64,000 bases of DNA from JBDOQU01 sp039839375 (lineage in GTDB: Bacteria > Pseudomonadota > Alphaproteobacteria > DSM-16000 > Inquilinaceae), in contig NZ_JBDOQU010000008.1 of the NCBI RefSeq assembly GCF_039839375.1, forward strand, positions 112,830 through 176,829. The letters are read 5' to 3'. Below, piece by piece: positions 16,842 through 25,531 of this stretch (its first letter is position 1; the number at the start of each line of letters is the position of its first letter). The notes under the pieces are model-generated. The model had not been told where the DNA came from, searched no databases, and saw only the letters and a list, made by a program, of their open reading frames with translations. The translations under genes and the position numbers were made by a program.

Positions 16842-18014
16842 TCAGGCCGACAGGTACCGGTCCTGGTACTCGTTGCGGGCGGCGACGAACCAGGATTCCT
16901 GGATCGGCCACCACCACAGCTTGTCCAGCGCGTCGCCGGGATAGGCGTCGGCGAAGAACTGGCGGGCTTCCTCCGACAGGAACTGTTCGGCGCCCTTGGA
17001 GGTGGTGTTGTAGCCGGAGTGGGCGGTGTACATCGCGCCGACTTCCGGCGTGTAGTACCAGTTGATCCACTCATAGGCCTGCTCGACATTCTCCGCCCCT
17101 GCCGTCAGCGCGAAGCCTTCCAGCCAGGCCAGCGCGCCTTCCTTCGGCGCGATGTAGCGGATGGGCAGGCCTTCCTTGCGCAGGCTGGCGGCGGTGCCGT
17201 CCCAGGTCTGGCCGATGATGCAGCCATTGGTGCGAAATGCGGCCTGGGCCTCGTTCTCGTTCGCCCACATGGTGGCGACAGAGGGCTTGTTGGCGATGGC
17301 GGTTTCCAGGATCGCGTCGTAATTGGCGCGCATCACCTCTTCGGACTTGAAGGAGTCCAGCATCGGGTGCGGCAGCTTGCCGTCGGCTTCCATCCACAGG
17401 CCAATACCGACCAGCCCCGAATGGCCGCGCAACGTGACCTTGCCGGCATAATCCGGGTTCCAGAGGGAGCCGTAGCTGGCCGTGCCATATTCAAGCGGCG
17501 CCTGGTTCATGTCATAGGCGATGGCTTCGGTGCCCCAGTCGGACGGCGCCAGATAGCGCTTCCCGTCGATCACGCCGCCCCGGTCGACCGACCCGGTGAT
17601 GGCCGACTGGATGCAGCCATCCCAGTTGACCTTGCTTTCGTCCAGCGGCTGGAGAACCTGTTCGGCGACGAATTCAGGCACACGGTCGACCGTCGGCTGC
17701 ACAAGGTCGAAGCCGGCGCCGCCGGTGGCGCGAAGCTGGTTCAGCGCCTCCCCCTGATCGCCATAGGGGGTGTAGATCGCCCGGATGCCGGTCTTCGATT
17801 CGAAATCCGCCAGCATCTCGTCGGAGATATAACCGGCCCAGGAGAAGATCTTCAGCTCGCCCGACTGCGCCCAGGACCGGCGCATCAGGAACGGCCCGGC
17901 AGCCAGGGCGACGGCTGACGCCGCGGACGCCTTCAGCAGCGTGCGGCGGGTGAAGCTCTTCGCGGCGCTCATGGTCTTGGCGCCGGAGGTCGGAGCGTGA
18001 GACTTGGTGTCCAA
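16842..18014 (-). CDS. Periplasmic polyamine-type binding protein (PotD/PotF-like) with Tat signal
   Basis: Substrate-binding component of the adjoining importer. A twin-arginine signal (FTRRTLLKAS then a hydrophobic stretch ending RRSWAQ) leads into LKIFSWAGYISDEMLADFESKTG, the PotD-type start. Further family segments are LRATGGAGFDLVQPT and YEWINWYYTPEVG. I chose a TTG start at 18014 because GGGAGG lies 5 nt upstream; an ATG at 17972 (MSAAKSF) is the alternative and has no clear ribosome site. Length 390 (376 from the ATG) fits the family. Ligand is probably a polyamine, not proven. Confidence 0.92.
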   Translation of the reverse strand: MDTKSHAPTSGAKTMSAAKSFTRRTLLKASAASAVALAAGPFLMRRSWAQSGELKIFSWAGYISDEMLADFESKTGIRAIYTPYGDQGEALNQLRATGGAGFDLVQPTVDRVPEFVAEQVLQPLDESKVNWDGCIQSAITGSVDRGGVIDGKRYLAPSDWGTEAIAYDMNQAPLEYGTASYGSLWNPDYAGKVTLRGHSGLVGIGLWMEADGKLPHPMLDSFKSEEVMRANYDAILETAIANKPSVATMWANENEAQAAFRTNGCIIGQTWDGTAASLRKEGLPIRYIAPKEGALAWLEGFALTAGAENVEQAYEWINWYYTPEVGAMYTAHSGYNTTSKGAEQFLSEEARQFFADAYPGDALDKLWWWPIQESWFVAARNEYQDRYLSA

Positions 18015-18152
18015 GGTTGCCTCCCGATTATCATGTGCCGCCAGTGGATTCGACCTGGCGGGAAGACGCGCACCATAGCGCCCGTCGATGACAGTTTGGC
18101 GGCAATTTCGGATTTTATCCATACCGGCGTCGAAACCGACTTGGGCGGGGTG

Positions 18153-19055
18153 TCAGCCCTCCAGCGGCCAGAGCCAGGCCGCGCCTCTGACGCCGCTGGA
18201 ATCGCCATGCATGGGCGGGCGGACGGGCGTCGAGCACTCGCCCCCGAAGACATGAGCGGACAGCAACGCCGGCACGGTGTCGTATATCCGGGCGACGTTC
18301 GACATACCGCCGCCCAGCACGATCACGTCGGGGTCCAGGATGTTGACGACATGGGCCAGCCCGCGCGCCAACCTGCCTTCATAGCGGGTCAGCGCCGCTG
18401 CCGCCTCCAGATCGCCGGCGCCGGCCGCGGCGACGATCTCCGCCCCCGAAAGCTCACGGCCGGTCGAGCGTCGGAAGTCGCCCATCATGCCGGTGCCGGA
18501 CACCCAGACCTCCAGGCAGCCCTTCTTGCCGCAATAGCAGTCGGGTCCCGGTATTTCATCCTCATGCGCCCAGGGAAGCGGGTTGTGGCCCCATTCGCCG
18601 CCCACCGCGTTCGGCCCGTCATGGACGCGGCCGCCGATCGCCACGCCGGCGCCGGCCCCCGTCCCGACGATGACGGCGAAGACCACTCCCGCGCCGGCAG
18701 CCGATCCGTCCGTCGCCTCGGAGACGGCCAGACAGTTGGCGTCGTTGGTGCAGCGGACGGGACGGTCCAGCGCCGCCGCCAGGTCACGGTCGAAGGGCTT
18801 GTCGTTCAGCCACACGGAGTTGGCGTTCTTGACCATGCCGGTGACCCGCGACAGCGCGCCCGGCATCCCGACGCCTACCGTCCCGCGCTGACCGGTCTCC
18901 GTCTCCAGATGCCCCACCAGATCCACGATGGCGCGGATCGACCCGTCATAGTCGAACCGGGGCGTCGGCATCCGCCGCCGCCCCAGTTCCACGCCCTGAT
19001 CGTCAAGGGCGATCGCTTCGATCTTGGTGCCGCCGAGGTCGATGCCGATACGCAT
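18153..19055 (-). CDS. mak: ROK-family fructokinase
   Basis: 300-residue sugar kinase that closely matches E. coli Mak in sequence and length. The ATP phosphate motif is GIDLGGTKIEAIAL at the start; the ROK zinc site is CYCGKKGCLE; the catalytic Asp is in TNDANCLA; AGEWGHNPLPW and the C-terminal GDSSGVRGAAWLWP are Mak-specific. It phosphorylates fructose (and more weakly mannose or glucose) with ATP in the cytoplasm. It lies 36 bp downstream of cysNC on the same strand and could be read through from it. Confidence 0.95.
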   Translation of the reverse strand: MRIGIDLGGTKIEAIALDDQGVELGRRRMPTPRFDYDGSIRAIVDLVGHLETETGQRGTVGVGMPGALSRVTGMVKNANSVWLNDKPFDRDLAAALDRPVRCTNDANCLAVSEATDGSAAGAGVVFAVIVGTGAGAGVAIGGRVHDGPNAVGGEWGHNPLPWAHEDEIPGPDCYCGKKGCLEVWVSGTGMMGDFRRSTGRELSGAEIVAAAGAGDLEAAAALTRYEGRLARGLAHVVNILDPDVIVLGGGMSNVARIYDTVPALLSAHVFGGECSTPVRPPMHGDSSGVRGAAWLWPLEG

Positions 19056-19091
19056 GGAAACCGCCGAAAAATGGTCGCCGAACGCGCAAGG

Positions 19092-21002
19092 TCACTCGCC
19101 GGCGACCGCCTTCGCGATCTCCACCGTTCCCTTCAGCGCGATATGGTTTTCGATGTAGGCGACGACGGCGTCAACGCTTTCCTCAACCGACAGGGTGGAG
19201 GTGTCGACGACCAGTTCGGGCGCGGACGGCGCTTCGTAAGGCGCGGAAACGCCGGTGAACTCCGCTATCTCCCCCGACCGGGCCCGCTTGTAGAGACCCT
19301 TCGGGTCCCGGCTCTCGCAGGTTTCCAGATCAGCCTTGATGTAGACCTCATGGAAAGCGCAAGGGGCAGCCGCCCGCGCGCGGTCGCGGTCTGTCTGGTA
19401 GGGCGAGATGAAGGCGGTGATGACGATCTGGCCGGCATCGGCGAACAGGCTCGCCACCTCGCCCACCCGCCGAATGTTCTCCGCCCGGTCTTCCGGCGCG
19501 AAGCCAAGATCGGCGTTGAGGCCGCGGCGCACATTGTCGCCGTCCAGCACGTAGGTCTGGTAGCCCTTGGCGAACAGCCTCTGTTCGACCCGCATGGCGA
19601 GCGTGGACTTGCCCGCCCCGCTGAGGCCGGTGAACCAGACGACCGCACCGCGATGGCCGTTGCGCCAGGAACGCGCCGCCGGCGTCAGCAGATGGTCGAC
19701 CTCATAGAGGTTGGTTCCCTTCGCCTTGGCTAGTTGGCGCTGGTCGGGATAGCCTTCCATCGAGACCACACCGCCGCCGACGGTATCGTAGGTGTCCACC
19801 AGGACGAAGCGCCCGGTGGCGGCGCTGGTCCGGTGTTCGTCCAGGGCCAGCATCTCCCGCGACCGCAGCACGACTTCCGCAACCTCGTTCCGCTGGACCG
19901 ATTCGGCGTTGCCGCCGGCCAGCGTCTGGGTGTCGATCACCCGGTCGATCGCCTGGACGGTGACCGTCGCCTCGTCGGTGGCGAGCTTCAGCTTGAAGGT
20001 CGAGCCGACGGAAAGCGGCTCCGTCCCGAGCCAGAAGAGCGTCGCCCGGAAGACGTTCGACAGCTTCGGCGGAAAATCGACATGGGAGACGATGTCGCCG
20101 CGTTCGGCGAATATCTGTTCATCGAGCGTGATGCCCACCGCCTGCCCCGCCCAGGCGGACCTCGGCGGCTCGGGCGCGTTCCACGCCTCGATCGACCGCA
20201 CGCGCGCGGTGCGGTTGGAAGGGGAGAAAAGCAGCGTGTCGCCGACGGTGACGCCGCCCGTCTCCACCCGGCCGACCAGGATCCTCCGTTCGTCGAACTT
20301 GTAGACATCCTGGATCGGCAGGCGCAGCGGCAGGTCGTCGGGCGCGCTCGCCACCTCGAACAAATCCAGCGATTCCAGCAGGGTCGGGCCGCTGAACCAG
20401 CCCGTCGCCGCCGACCGCGTCGCCAGATTGTCGCCATCGCGGGCGGAGATGGGGATGATGACCGAAGGCGTGACCCCGATCTCCGCCAGATAGGAGGTGA
20501 TCTCGTCGCGCACGGCGGCGAACCGGCCGGCATCATGGCCGACCACGTCCATCTTGTTCACCACCACGGCGATCTGGCGCAGCCCCAGCAGGTGCAGCAG
20601 ATAGGCGTGACGGCGCGACTGCTCTCTCACCCCCTCCTCCGCGTCGATGACGAGGATGGCGGCGTCGGCGCTGGCCGCGCCGGAGACCATGTTCTTGAGA
20701 AATTCGCGGTGGCCCGGCGCATCGATGATGACGCAGGACCGGCGCTTCGTCTTGAACCAGATCTGCGTCGTGTCGATGGTGATCGCCTGGTCCCGTTCCG
20801 CCTGGAACGCGTCCAGCACGAACGACCATTCCAGGGGCATCCCGCGCTTGGCGCTGGTCGCCTTCAACTCCTCCAGCTTTCCGTCCGGCAGGCTACCGGT
20901 ATCGTGCAGGAGGCGGCCGATGAGCGTCGACTTGCCGTGGTCGACATGGCCGACGACGACGATCTTGAGCTGGGCTTCGGAGCCGGAGACGGTTTCGTTC
21001 AT
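19092..21002 (-). CDS. cysNC: Bifunctional sulfate adenylyltransferase large subunit / APS kinase
   Basis: 636-residue fusion of CysN and CysC. The N-terminal GTPase has GHVDHGKST (18-26), DAPGHREFL and NKMD; the C-terminal APS kinase starts near residue 440, with P-loop GLSGAGKST near 456 and LDGDNVRRGLN. CysN with CysD makes APS from ATP and sulfate, driven by GTP, and CysC phosphorylates it to PAPS. The ATG at 21002 (MNETVSGSEAQLKI) lies 1 bp after the cysD stop. Such CysNC/NodQ fusions feed either assimilation or sulfation of glycans; no reductase or sulfotransferase is nearby. Confidence 0.96.
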   Translation of the reverse strand: MNETVSGSEAQLKIVVVGHVDHGKSTLIGRLLHDTGSLPDGKLEELKATSAKRGMPLEWSFVLDAFQAERDQAITIDTTQIWFKTKRRSCVIIDAPGHREFLKNMVSGAASADAAILVIDAEEGVREQSRRHAYLLHLLGLRQIAVVVNKMDVVGHDAGRFAAVRDEITSYLAEIGVTPSVIIPISARDGDNLATRSAATGWFSGPTLLESLDLFEVASAPDDLPLRLPIQDVYKFDERRILVGRVETGGVTVGDTLLFSPSNRTARVRSIEAWNAPEPPRSAWAGQAVGITLDEQIFAERGDIVSHVDFPPKLSNVFRATLFWLGTEPLSVGSTFKLKLATDEATVTVQAIDRVIDTQTLAGGNAESVQRNEVAEVVLRSREMLALDEHRTSAATGRFVLVDTYDTVGGGVVSMEGYPDQRQLAKAKGTNLYEVDHLLTPAARSWRNGHRGAVVWFTGLSGAGKSTLAMRVEQRLFAKGYQTYVLDGDNVRRGLNADLGFAPEDRAENIRRVGEVASLFADAGQIVITAFISPYQTDRDRARAAAPCAFHEVYIKADLETCESRDPKGLYKRARSGEIAEFTGVSAPYEAPSAPELVVDTSTLSVEESVDAVVAYIENHIALKGTVEIAKAVAGE

Positions 21003-21003
21003 C

Positions 21004-21801
21004 TTACATGTACCCGCTGGACCGCAGTCGTTCGAAGCTGTCTTCGGCTTCATGGTCGAACGAGCGCCCGGCACGTTCGCTCGTCCTGGTCACCTGAAGC
21101 TCCGCGATGATCTCATCAATGGTGGAAGCTTCCGAGGGGACCGGGAAGGTAATGTTCTTCTCACCCAATGACCGATAGCGCTTGCCGTCGCGGGCGAAGT
21201 AGAGCGGTACCACGGGGATGTCTTCCCGCTTGGTGTAGCGCCAGATGTCCAGTTCCGTCCAATGCAGCAGCGGATGAATGCGGACATGCGCGCCGTCCGG
21301 AAACTCTGTCTTGTACTGGTCCCAGAATTCCGGCGGCTGGTCGCGGAAATCCCAGGCGCCGTCCAGGCTGCGCGGGCTGAAGACGCGCTCCTTGGCCCGC
21401 GTCGCCTGCTCGTCCCGCCGAATGCCGGCGAAGACGCCGCGATAGCCGTCCCGCGCCAACACGTTGCGCAGCCCTTCGGTCTTGCGGGCGGCCGCCCTGG
21501 TCGCGGGCGGCAGGGTCGGGTCCATCTCCGATTCCGGCGGGCACAGTTCCACCCGGACGTCGATCCCCCAATCCTTCGTGACCCAGTCGCGGAATTCATA
21601 GACCTCCGGCAGTTCCATTTCAGTATCGAGCTGGATCAGCGGGAACGGGACGCGCCCGAAGAAGGCCTTGCGGGCCATCCACAGCAGCGCGTTCGAATCC
21701 TTGCCGATCGACCACAGCATCGCGAGGGGATCGATGCGGGCGAACGCTTCGCGCAGAATGTAGATCGTCCGCGATTCCAGGTCGTCCAGATAGTCCGCCA
21801 T
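21004..21801 (-). CDS. cysD: Sulfate adenylyltransferase small subunit
   Basis: 265-residue PAPS-reductase-like adenylyltransferase subunit that makes APS with CysN. The PP-loop is LWSIGKDSNALLWMARKAF, and family segments AGIRRDEQATRAKERVFS and HPLLHWTELDIWRYTKREDIP are present. The ATG at 21801 (MADYLDDLES) has GGAG about 10 nt upstream; a TTG three codons earlier is possible. It is first in the cysD-cysNC operon and its promoter must lie in the AT-rich 21802-21890 segment. Confidence 0.95.
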   Translation of the reverse strand: MADYLDDLESRTIYILREAFARIDPLAMLWSIGKDSNALLWMARKAFFGRVPFPLIQLDTEMELPEVYEFRDWVTKDWGIDVRVELCPPESEMDPTLPPATRAAARKTEGLRNVLARDGYRGVFAGIRRDEQATRAKERVFSPRSLDGAWDFRDQPPEFWDQYKTEFPDGAHVRIHPLLHWTELDIWRYTKREDIPVVPLYFARDGKRYRSLGEKNITFPVPSEASTIDEIIAELQVTRTSERAGRSFDHEAEDSFERLRSSGYM

Positions 21802-21890
21802 CAAGGGCAAACTCCATATTTATTGTGTTCTAAGTGTGAAATAAATAATTCCACACCAACAGACCGGCCTTCCGCATAGGTACGATACGA

Positions 21891-21923
21891 AACGGGCGCG
21901 ATCAATGGCTGATCGCGCCCGTT
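21891..21923 (-). terminator. Strong hairpin terminator downstream of rhlE
   Basis: AACGGGCGCGATCA and TGATCGCGCCCGTT form a perfect 14-bp stem around a 5-nt loop (ATGGC). It lies about 40 bp past the rhlE stop and is followed on that strand by TTTCGT; on the other strand a T5 comes after ten bases. It insulates rhlE from the cysD promoter region. Confidence 0.8.
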
Positions 21924-21962
21924 CCCATCAATTTTTCAATCGCCCGCCGAAGCGGCGAAGGT

Positions 21963-23237
21963 TTATCTGCGCGCGGCGGACCGGCCGGAGCGCTGCTGCG
22001 CGCCCTGCCCGCCGCCCTCGCGCCGCTGAGGACGACCCTGTCCCGGCCGGCCGCCGCGCCTTTGCGGGCGCGGCTTGGTGACTGGAGCGGTCAGAGGCAC
22101 GGTGGAGCGGAAGGGATGATCTTCCACCACCTCGATCGTCTTGCCGATCAGCTTCTGGATGTCGCGCAGATAGGCGCGCTCCTCCTGATCGCAGAACGAG
22201 AGGGCGACGCCGTTGGCGCCGGCGCGGGCCGTCCGCCCGATGCGGTGGACATAGGATTCCGCGATGTTCGGCAGTTCGAAATTGATGACGTGGGTGATCC
22301 CGTCGATATCGATGCCGCGCGCCGCGATGTCGGTCGCGACCAGGACTCGGGTGCGGCCCATGCGGAAATTGGCGATCGCCGCCTGACGCGCGCCCTGGGA
22401 CTTGTTGCCATGGATCGCGTCGGCCGTGATCCGCAGCTTCTCCAGATGCTCGGCCACCCGGTTGGCGCCGTGCTTGGTGCGGGTGAAGACGATGGCGCGT
22501 TCGATCGACTGGTCCTTCAGCATCTCCGCCAGCAGCGAGCGCTTGTCGTTCTTCTCGACGAACAGCACGCTCTGGTCGATGCGGTCGACCGTCGAGGATG
22601 GGGGCGTAACCTCCACCCGGACCGGCTCATTCAGCAGCCCGCCCGCCAGATCGGCGATGGCGTCCGGCATGGTGGCGGAGAACAGCAGCGTCTGTCGGCG
22701 GACCGGCAGGGTGCGGACGATCTTCCGGATGTCGTTGATGAAGCCCATGTCGAGCATGCGGTCGGCCTCATCGAGGACGAACATCTCCACCTTGTCGAGC
22801 TGGACGTGTCCCTGGCCGATCAGGTCGAGAAGGCGACCCGGCGTGGCGATCAGCACGTCGACGCCACGGCTCATCGCGCGGACCTGCGGCTGCTGGCCGA
22901 CGCCACCGAAGATCAGCGCCCGGCGGACCGGCAGGTTCCGGCCGTAGACGCGGAAGCTCTCCTCGATCTGGACCGCCAGCTCACGGGTCGGCGTCAGCAC
23001 CAGGACGCGCGCCGATTTCGGCGCGGGCCGCCGGCGGGATGCTTCCAGCCGCTGCAGGATCGGCAGCGCGAAGGCGGCCGTCTTGCCAGTCCCGGTCTGG
23101 GCGAGGCCGAGAAGGTCGCGGCCTTCCAGCAAGGGCGGGATGGCGTGGGCCTGGATGGGGGTGGGGGTCGTATAGCCCTCCGCCGCCAGCGCGCGCTGGA
23201 TCGGCTCGATGAGGGCGAGATCTGCGAAACTCGTCAT
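21963..23237 (-). CDS. rhlE: DEAD-box RNA helicase, RhlE type
   Basis: 424-residue ATP-dependent RNA helicase for ribosome assembly and RNA turnover. Motif I AQTGTGKT (46-53), Ia PTRELAVQI, Ib TPGRLLD, II VLDEADRMLDMGF, III FSATMP, V VATDIAARGIDI and VI HRIGRTARAG are all present. The last 50 residues (from about 375) are an Arg/Gly/Gln-rich basic tail typical of RhlE, useful for RNA binding. The long leader between this gene and the cold-shock gene contains a large hairpin, suggesting post-transcriptional control as known for other cold-induced helicases. Confidence 0.95.
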   Translation of the reverse strand: MTSFADLALIEPIQRALAAEGYTTPTPIQAHAIPPLLEGRDLLGLAQTGTGKTAAFALPILQRLEASRRRPAPKSARVLVLTPTRELAVQIEESFRVYGRNLPVRRALIFGGVGQQPQVRAMSRGVDVLIATPGRLLDLIGQGHVQLDKVEMFVLDEADRMLDMGFINDIRKIVRTLPVRRQTLLFSATMPDAIADLAGGLLNEPVRVEVTPPSSTVDRIDQSVLFVEKNDKRSLLAEMLKDQSIERAIVFTRTKHGANRVAEHLEKLRITADAIHGNKSQGARQAAIANFRMGRTRVLVATDIAARGIDIDGITHVINFELPNIAESYVHRIGRTARAGANGVALSFCDQEERAYLRDIQKLIGKTIEVVEDHPFRSTVPLTAPVTKPRPQRRGGRPGQGRPQRREGGGQGAQQRSGRSAARR

Positions 23238-23253
23238 TTTTGTCGTCTGTCCT

Positions 23254-23315
23254 TCGTGGAACGTCCGCGCGCGAATGGCCGCAAGCCCGGCCGAGAGGCC
23301 GGGAGCGTTCCACGA
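23254..23315 (-). promoter_or_regulatory. Structured 5' leader of rhlE; rest of the 23238-23583 gap has no gene
   Basis: TCGTGGAACG (23254-23263) pairs with CGTTCCACGA (23306-23315) as a 10-bp outer stem starting 17 bp upstream of the rhlE ATG; inside it CCCGGCC (23286-23292) and GGCCGGG (23297-23303) form a second 7-bp stem with a 4-nt loop. Further upstream AGCATCG (23367-23373) and CGATGCT (23387-23393) make another hairpin. I see no coding sequence in the 346-bp gap. Confidence 0.6.
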
Positions 23316-23583
23316 GCGGAAGAATCGGTTATGGGAGGAAAGTCAGTGCCTTGCCTCGTTGCGCAAAGCATCGTTCCAGGCGGGAGCGATGCTCTTGGGT
23401 TGTCCCCTCTGCCGCGCGCAACGGGAATTGAACTGGATAGTCGCTAAACTTCGGCTCGTCGAACGAACGCCGGTTCCAGGCGCTCCACGCGGACGACGGT
23501 CCGAGGAAGTATCATCCGGCGATCCCATTAAGATCGCCTTTACGGCATGAGGCGGTTTCCGCCCCATGCCGCGAGTAACTCAT

Positions 23584-23790
23584 TCAGGCAAGCTGCAGGT
23601 TCGCGGCGGATTCGCGGCCATCGTTGCCGCGCGCCATCTCGAACTGCACCTTGTCGCCTTCCGCCAGCGTGCGGAGGCCGGCGCTTTCAACGGCGCGGAT
23701 ATGGACGAACACGTCACGTCCGCCATCCTCGGGCTCGATGAAGCCAAAACCCTTGGTCGCGTTGAACCACTTAACGGTACCGGTCTGCAT
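23584..23790 (-). CDS. Cold-shock domain protein (CspA family)
   Basis: 68-residue single OB-fold RNA chaperone. RNP1 KWFNATKGFGFIEP and RNP2 DVFVHI, with the first Met directly before QTGTVKWF, match the CspA family; E-D-G-G-R-D in the loop and the end AANLQLA are usual. Such proteins melt mRNA structure at low temperature. The ATG at 23790 lies after an upstream region (to about 24030) with no gene, so a long leader is likely. Placed upstream of the RhlE helicase gene on the same strand, which suggests a shared cold-adaptation role. Confidence 0.95.
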   Translation of the reverse strand: MQTGTVKWFNATKGFGFIEPEDGGRDVFVHIRAVESAGLRTLAEGDKVQFEMARGNDGRESAANLQLA

Positions 23791-24041
23791 AGTAAGATAA
23801 ATTCCTTCGATCGTTCTCTTCGGCGTCGATGACGCCGTCTTCGCTTGAGGTCGGAATGAGGGGCGGGCGGCGCCGGTCCGATGGTTCGAAAAGATTCGAA
23901 CGCAAACCAAACAGCCATGCTTCAGGCCGACGGAAGGGTACTTGGGCGCTTTCCCGCCGAAAGACAAGCCGTTTCTGGAGCAGGCCAGACCCGCGTGCTA
24001 GGCTCGACGCTCCTTCCGAAACATAAAAGCACGGCCGTCCC

Positions 24042-24527
24042 ATGCCCTCTTTCGACATCGTCTCCAAGACCGACGTTCATGAAGTCGACAACGCGCTGAA
24101 TTCGGTGACGCGCGAGATCGTCCAGCGCTTCGATTTCAAGGGCTCCAAATGCTCAGTCGAGCGGAAGGAGAACGAGATCACGGTTCTCGCCGACGACGAT
24201 CTGAAGCTGAAGCAGATGCATGAACTGCTGCGGGTCCATCTGACGCGCCGCAAGCTGGATGCCGGGGCGCTGGAGTTCAAGACGCCGGAGAAGGCGTCCG
24301 GAAACACGCTCCGCCAGACCATCCTGATCAAGCAGGGGATCGACAAGGACCTCGCCAAGACGCTGGTGAAGGAGATCAAGAACTCCAAGCTGAAGGTCCA
24401 GGCGGCCATCCAGGGCGACGAGCTGCGCGTCACCGGCAAGAAGATCGACGACCTTCAGGATACGATCGCGCTGGTAAAGGGGCTGAAGATCGAGCAGCCG
24501 CTGCAATATCTGAACTTCCGGGACTGA
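24042..24527 (+). CDS. yajQ: YajQ-family nucleotide/cyclic-di-GMP-binding protein
   Basis: 161-residue YajQ protein covering the full family length: MPSFDIVSKTDVHEVDNALN at the start, RFDFKGSK near 30, and the C-terminal QAAIQGDELRVTGKKIDDLQ with LQYLNFRD at the end. The fold has two ferredoxin-like domains; homologues bind nucleotides and, in Xanthomonas, cyclic di-GMP. The ATG is directly upstream of the family start. It lies 15 bp ahead of the dehydrogenase gene on the same strand and may be cotranscribed with the pterin-like cluster that follows. Confidence 0.95.
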   Translation: MPSFDIVSKTDVHEVDNALNSVTREIVQRFDFKGSKCSVERKENEITVLADDDLKLKQMHELLRVHLTRRKLDAGALEFKTPEKASGNTLRQTILIKQGIDKDLAKTLVKEIKNSKLKVQAAIQGDELRVTGKKIDDLQDTIALVKGLKIEQPLQYLNFRD

Positions 24528-24542
24528 CCGACCGACGCCGAG

Positions 24543-25514
24543 ATGGAAGCCCGCGCCTTCTGGACCGTCGCCCCCGGCCGGGGAGAAATCCGCGCCCAGC
24601 CGCTGCCTGCGGTCGGGCCGGAGGATGTGCGGGTGCGGACCCTCTGGACCGGAATCAGCCGGGGCAGCGAAAGCCTGGTGTTTAGCGGCCATGTTCCCGA
24701 AAGCCAGTGCGAGGCGATGCGCGCGCCCTTCCAGGAGGGCGTCTTCCCGGCGCCGGTGAAGTATGGCTACTGTGCCGTCGGAATTGTTGAGGAGGGGCCA
24801 CCTGCCCTGAAGGGCCGACCGGTCTTCTGCCTCCACCCGCACCAGACGCGCTTCGTGACGCCGGCTGCAGCGGTTGCCCCGCTGCCGGACGGCCTGCCAT
24901 CGGAACGCGCGGTGCTGGCCGCCAACATGGAGACGGCGATCAATGGGCTGTGGGATCTGGGACCTCGGCTGGGCGACCGGATCGCGGTCGTGGGCGCTGG
25001 CGTCGTCGGCTGCCTTGTCGCTTACCTCGCCTCCCGCATCCCTGGAACGGCGGTGACGCTGGTCGATATCGATCCCGGCAAGGCCAAGGTCGCCGAGGCG
25101 CTTGAAATCGCATTCGCGACACCCGGCGCCGCGCCCGCCGACCAGGATCAAATCGTCCATGCCAGCGGAGCGCCGGAAGGACTTTCCACCGCCCTGTCGC
25201 TCGCCGGATTCGAGGCGACGGTGCTGGAGATGAGCTGGTTCGGCGACCGGCCGGTTCCGGCTCCGCTGGGCGAGGCATTCCACTCACGCCGGCTGACGCT
25301 GCGCGCGTCGCAGGTCGGCGCGGTGGCGACGGCCCAGCGCGCGCGGTGGGACCATGCCCGGCGCATGGCGTTGGCCCTCGGCCTGCTGCGCGACGACCGG
25401 CTGGACGCGCTGATCGACGGCGAAAGCGATTTCGACGATCTGCCGGAAACCATGGCGCGGCTGGCCGCCGGCCGGTCGGGCGCGCTCTGCCACCGCATCC
25501 GCTACCCGGCCTGA
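24543..25514 (+). CDS. MDR-superfamily (zinc-type alcohol dehydrogenase-like) oxidoreductase
   Basis: 323 residues with the medium-chain dehydrogenase layout: an N-terminal GroES-like domain (VRVRTLWTGISRGSESLVFSG, then KYGYCAVGIV) and a Rossmann domain with AVVGAGVVGCLVAYLAS near 155-172 and the acidic NAD(P) residue in VDIDPGKAKVAE. The structural zinc cysteines are absent and the usual catalytic Cys at the start is replaced by SRGSE, as in this alphaproteobacterial subgroup. It leads a cluster with a PTPS homologue, a glycosyltransferase and a methyltransferase, so the substrate is likely a side chain or sugar of the same product. Confidence 0.86.
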   Translation: MEARAFWTVAPGRGEIRAQPLPAVGPEDVRVRTLWTGISRGSESLVFSGHVPESQCEAMRAPFQEGVFPAPVKYGYCAVGIVEEGPPALKGRPVFCLHPHQTRFVTPAAAVAPLPDGLPSERAVLAANMETAINGLWDLGPRLGDRIAVVGAGVVGCLVAYLASRIPGTAVTLVDIDPGKAKVAEALEIAFATPGAAPADQDQIVHASGAPEGLSTALSLAGFEATVLEMSWFGDRPVPAPLGEAFHSRRLTLRASQVGAVATAQRARWDHARRMALALGLLRDDRLDALIDGESDFDDLPETMARLAAGRSGALCHRIRYPA

Positions 25515-25531
25515 CGGAAAGGATTGCCCCC

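Noticed and set aside
16694..17089. ORF spanning the family A repeat upstream of potA
   Set aside because: Its sequence is repeat-derived Pro/Ser/Arg text and an out-of-frame read of the binding-protein gene.
21690..21702. tRNA T-loop-like GTTCGAATCC
   Set aside because: It lies in the PP-loop coding region of cysD and no acceptor or anticodon stem surrounds it.
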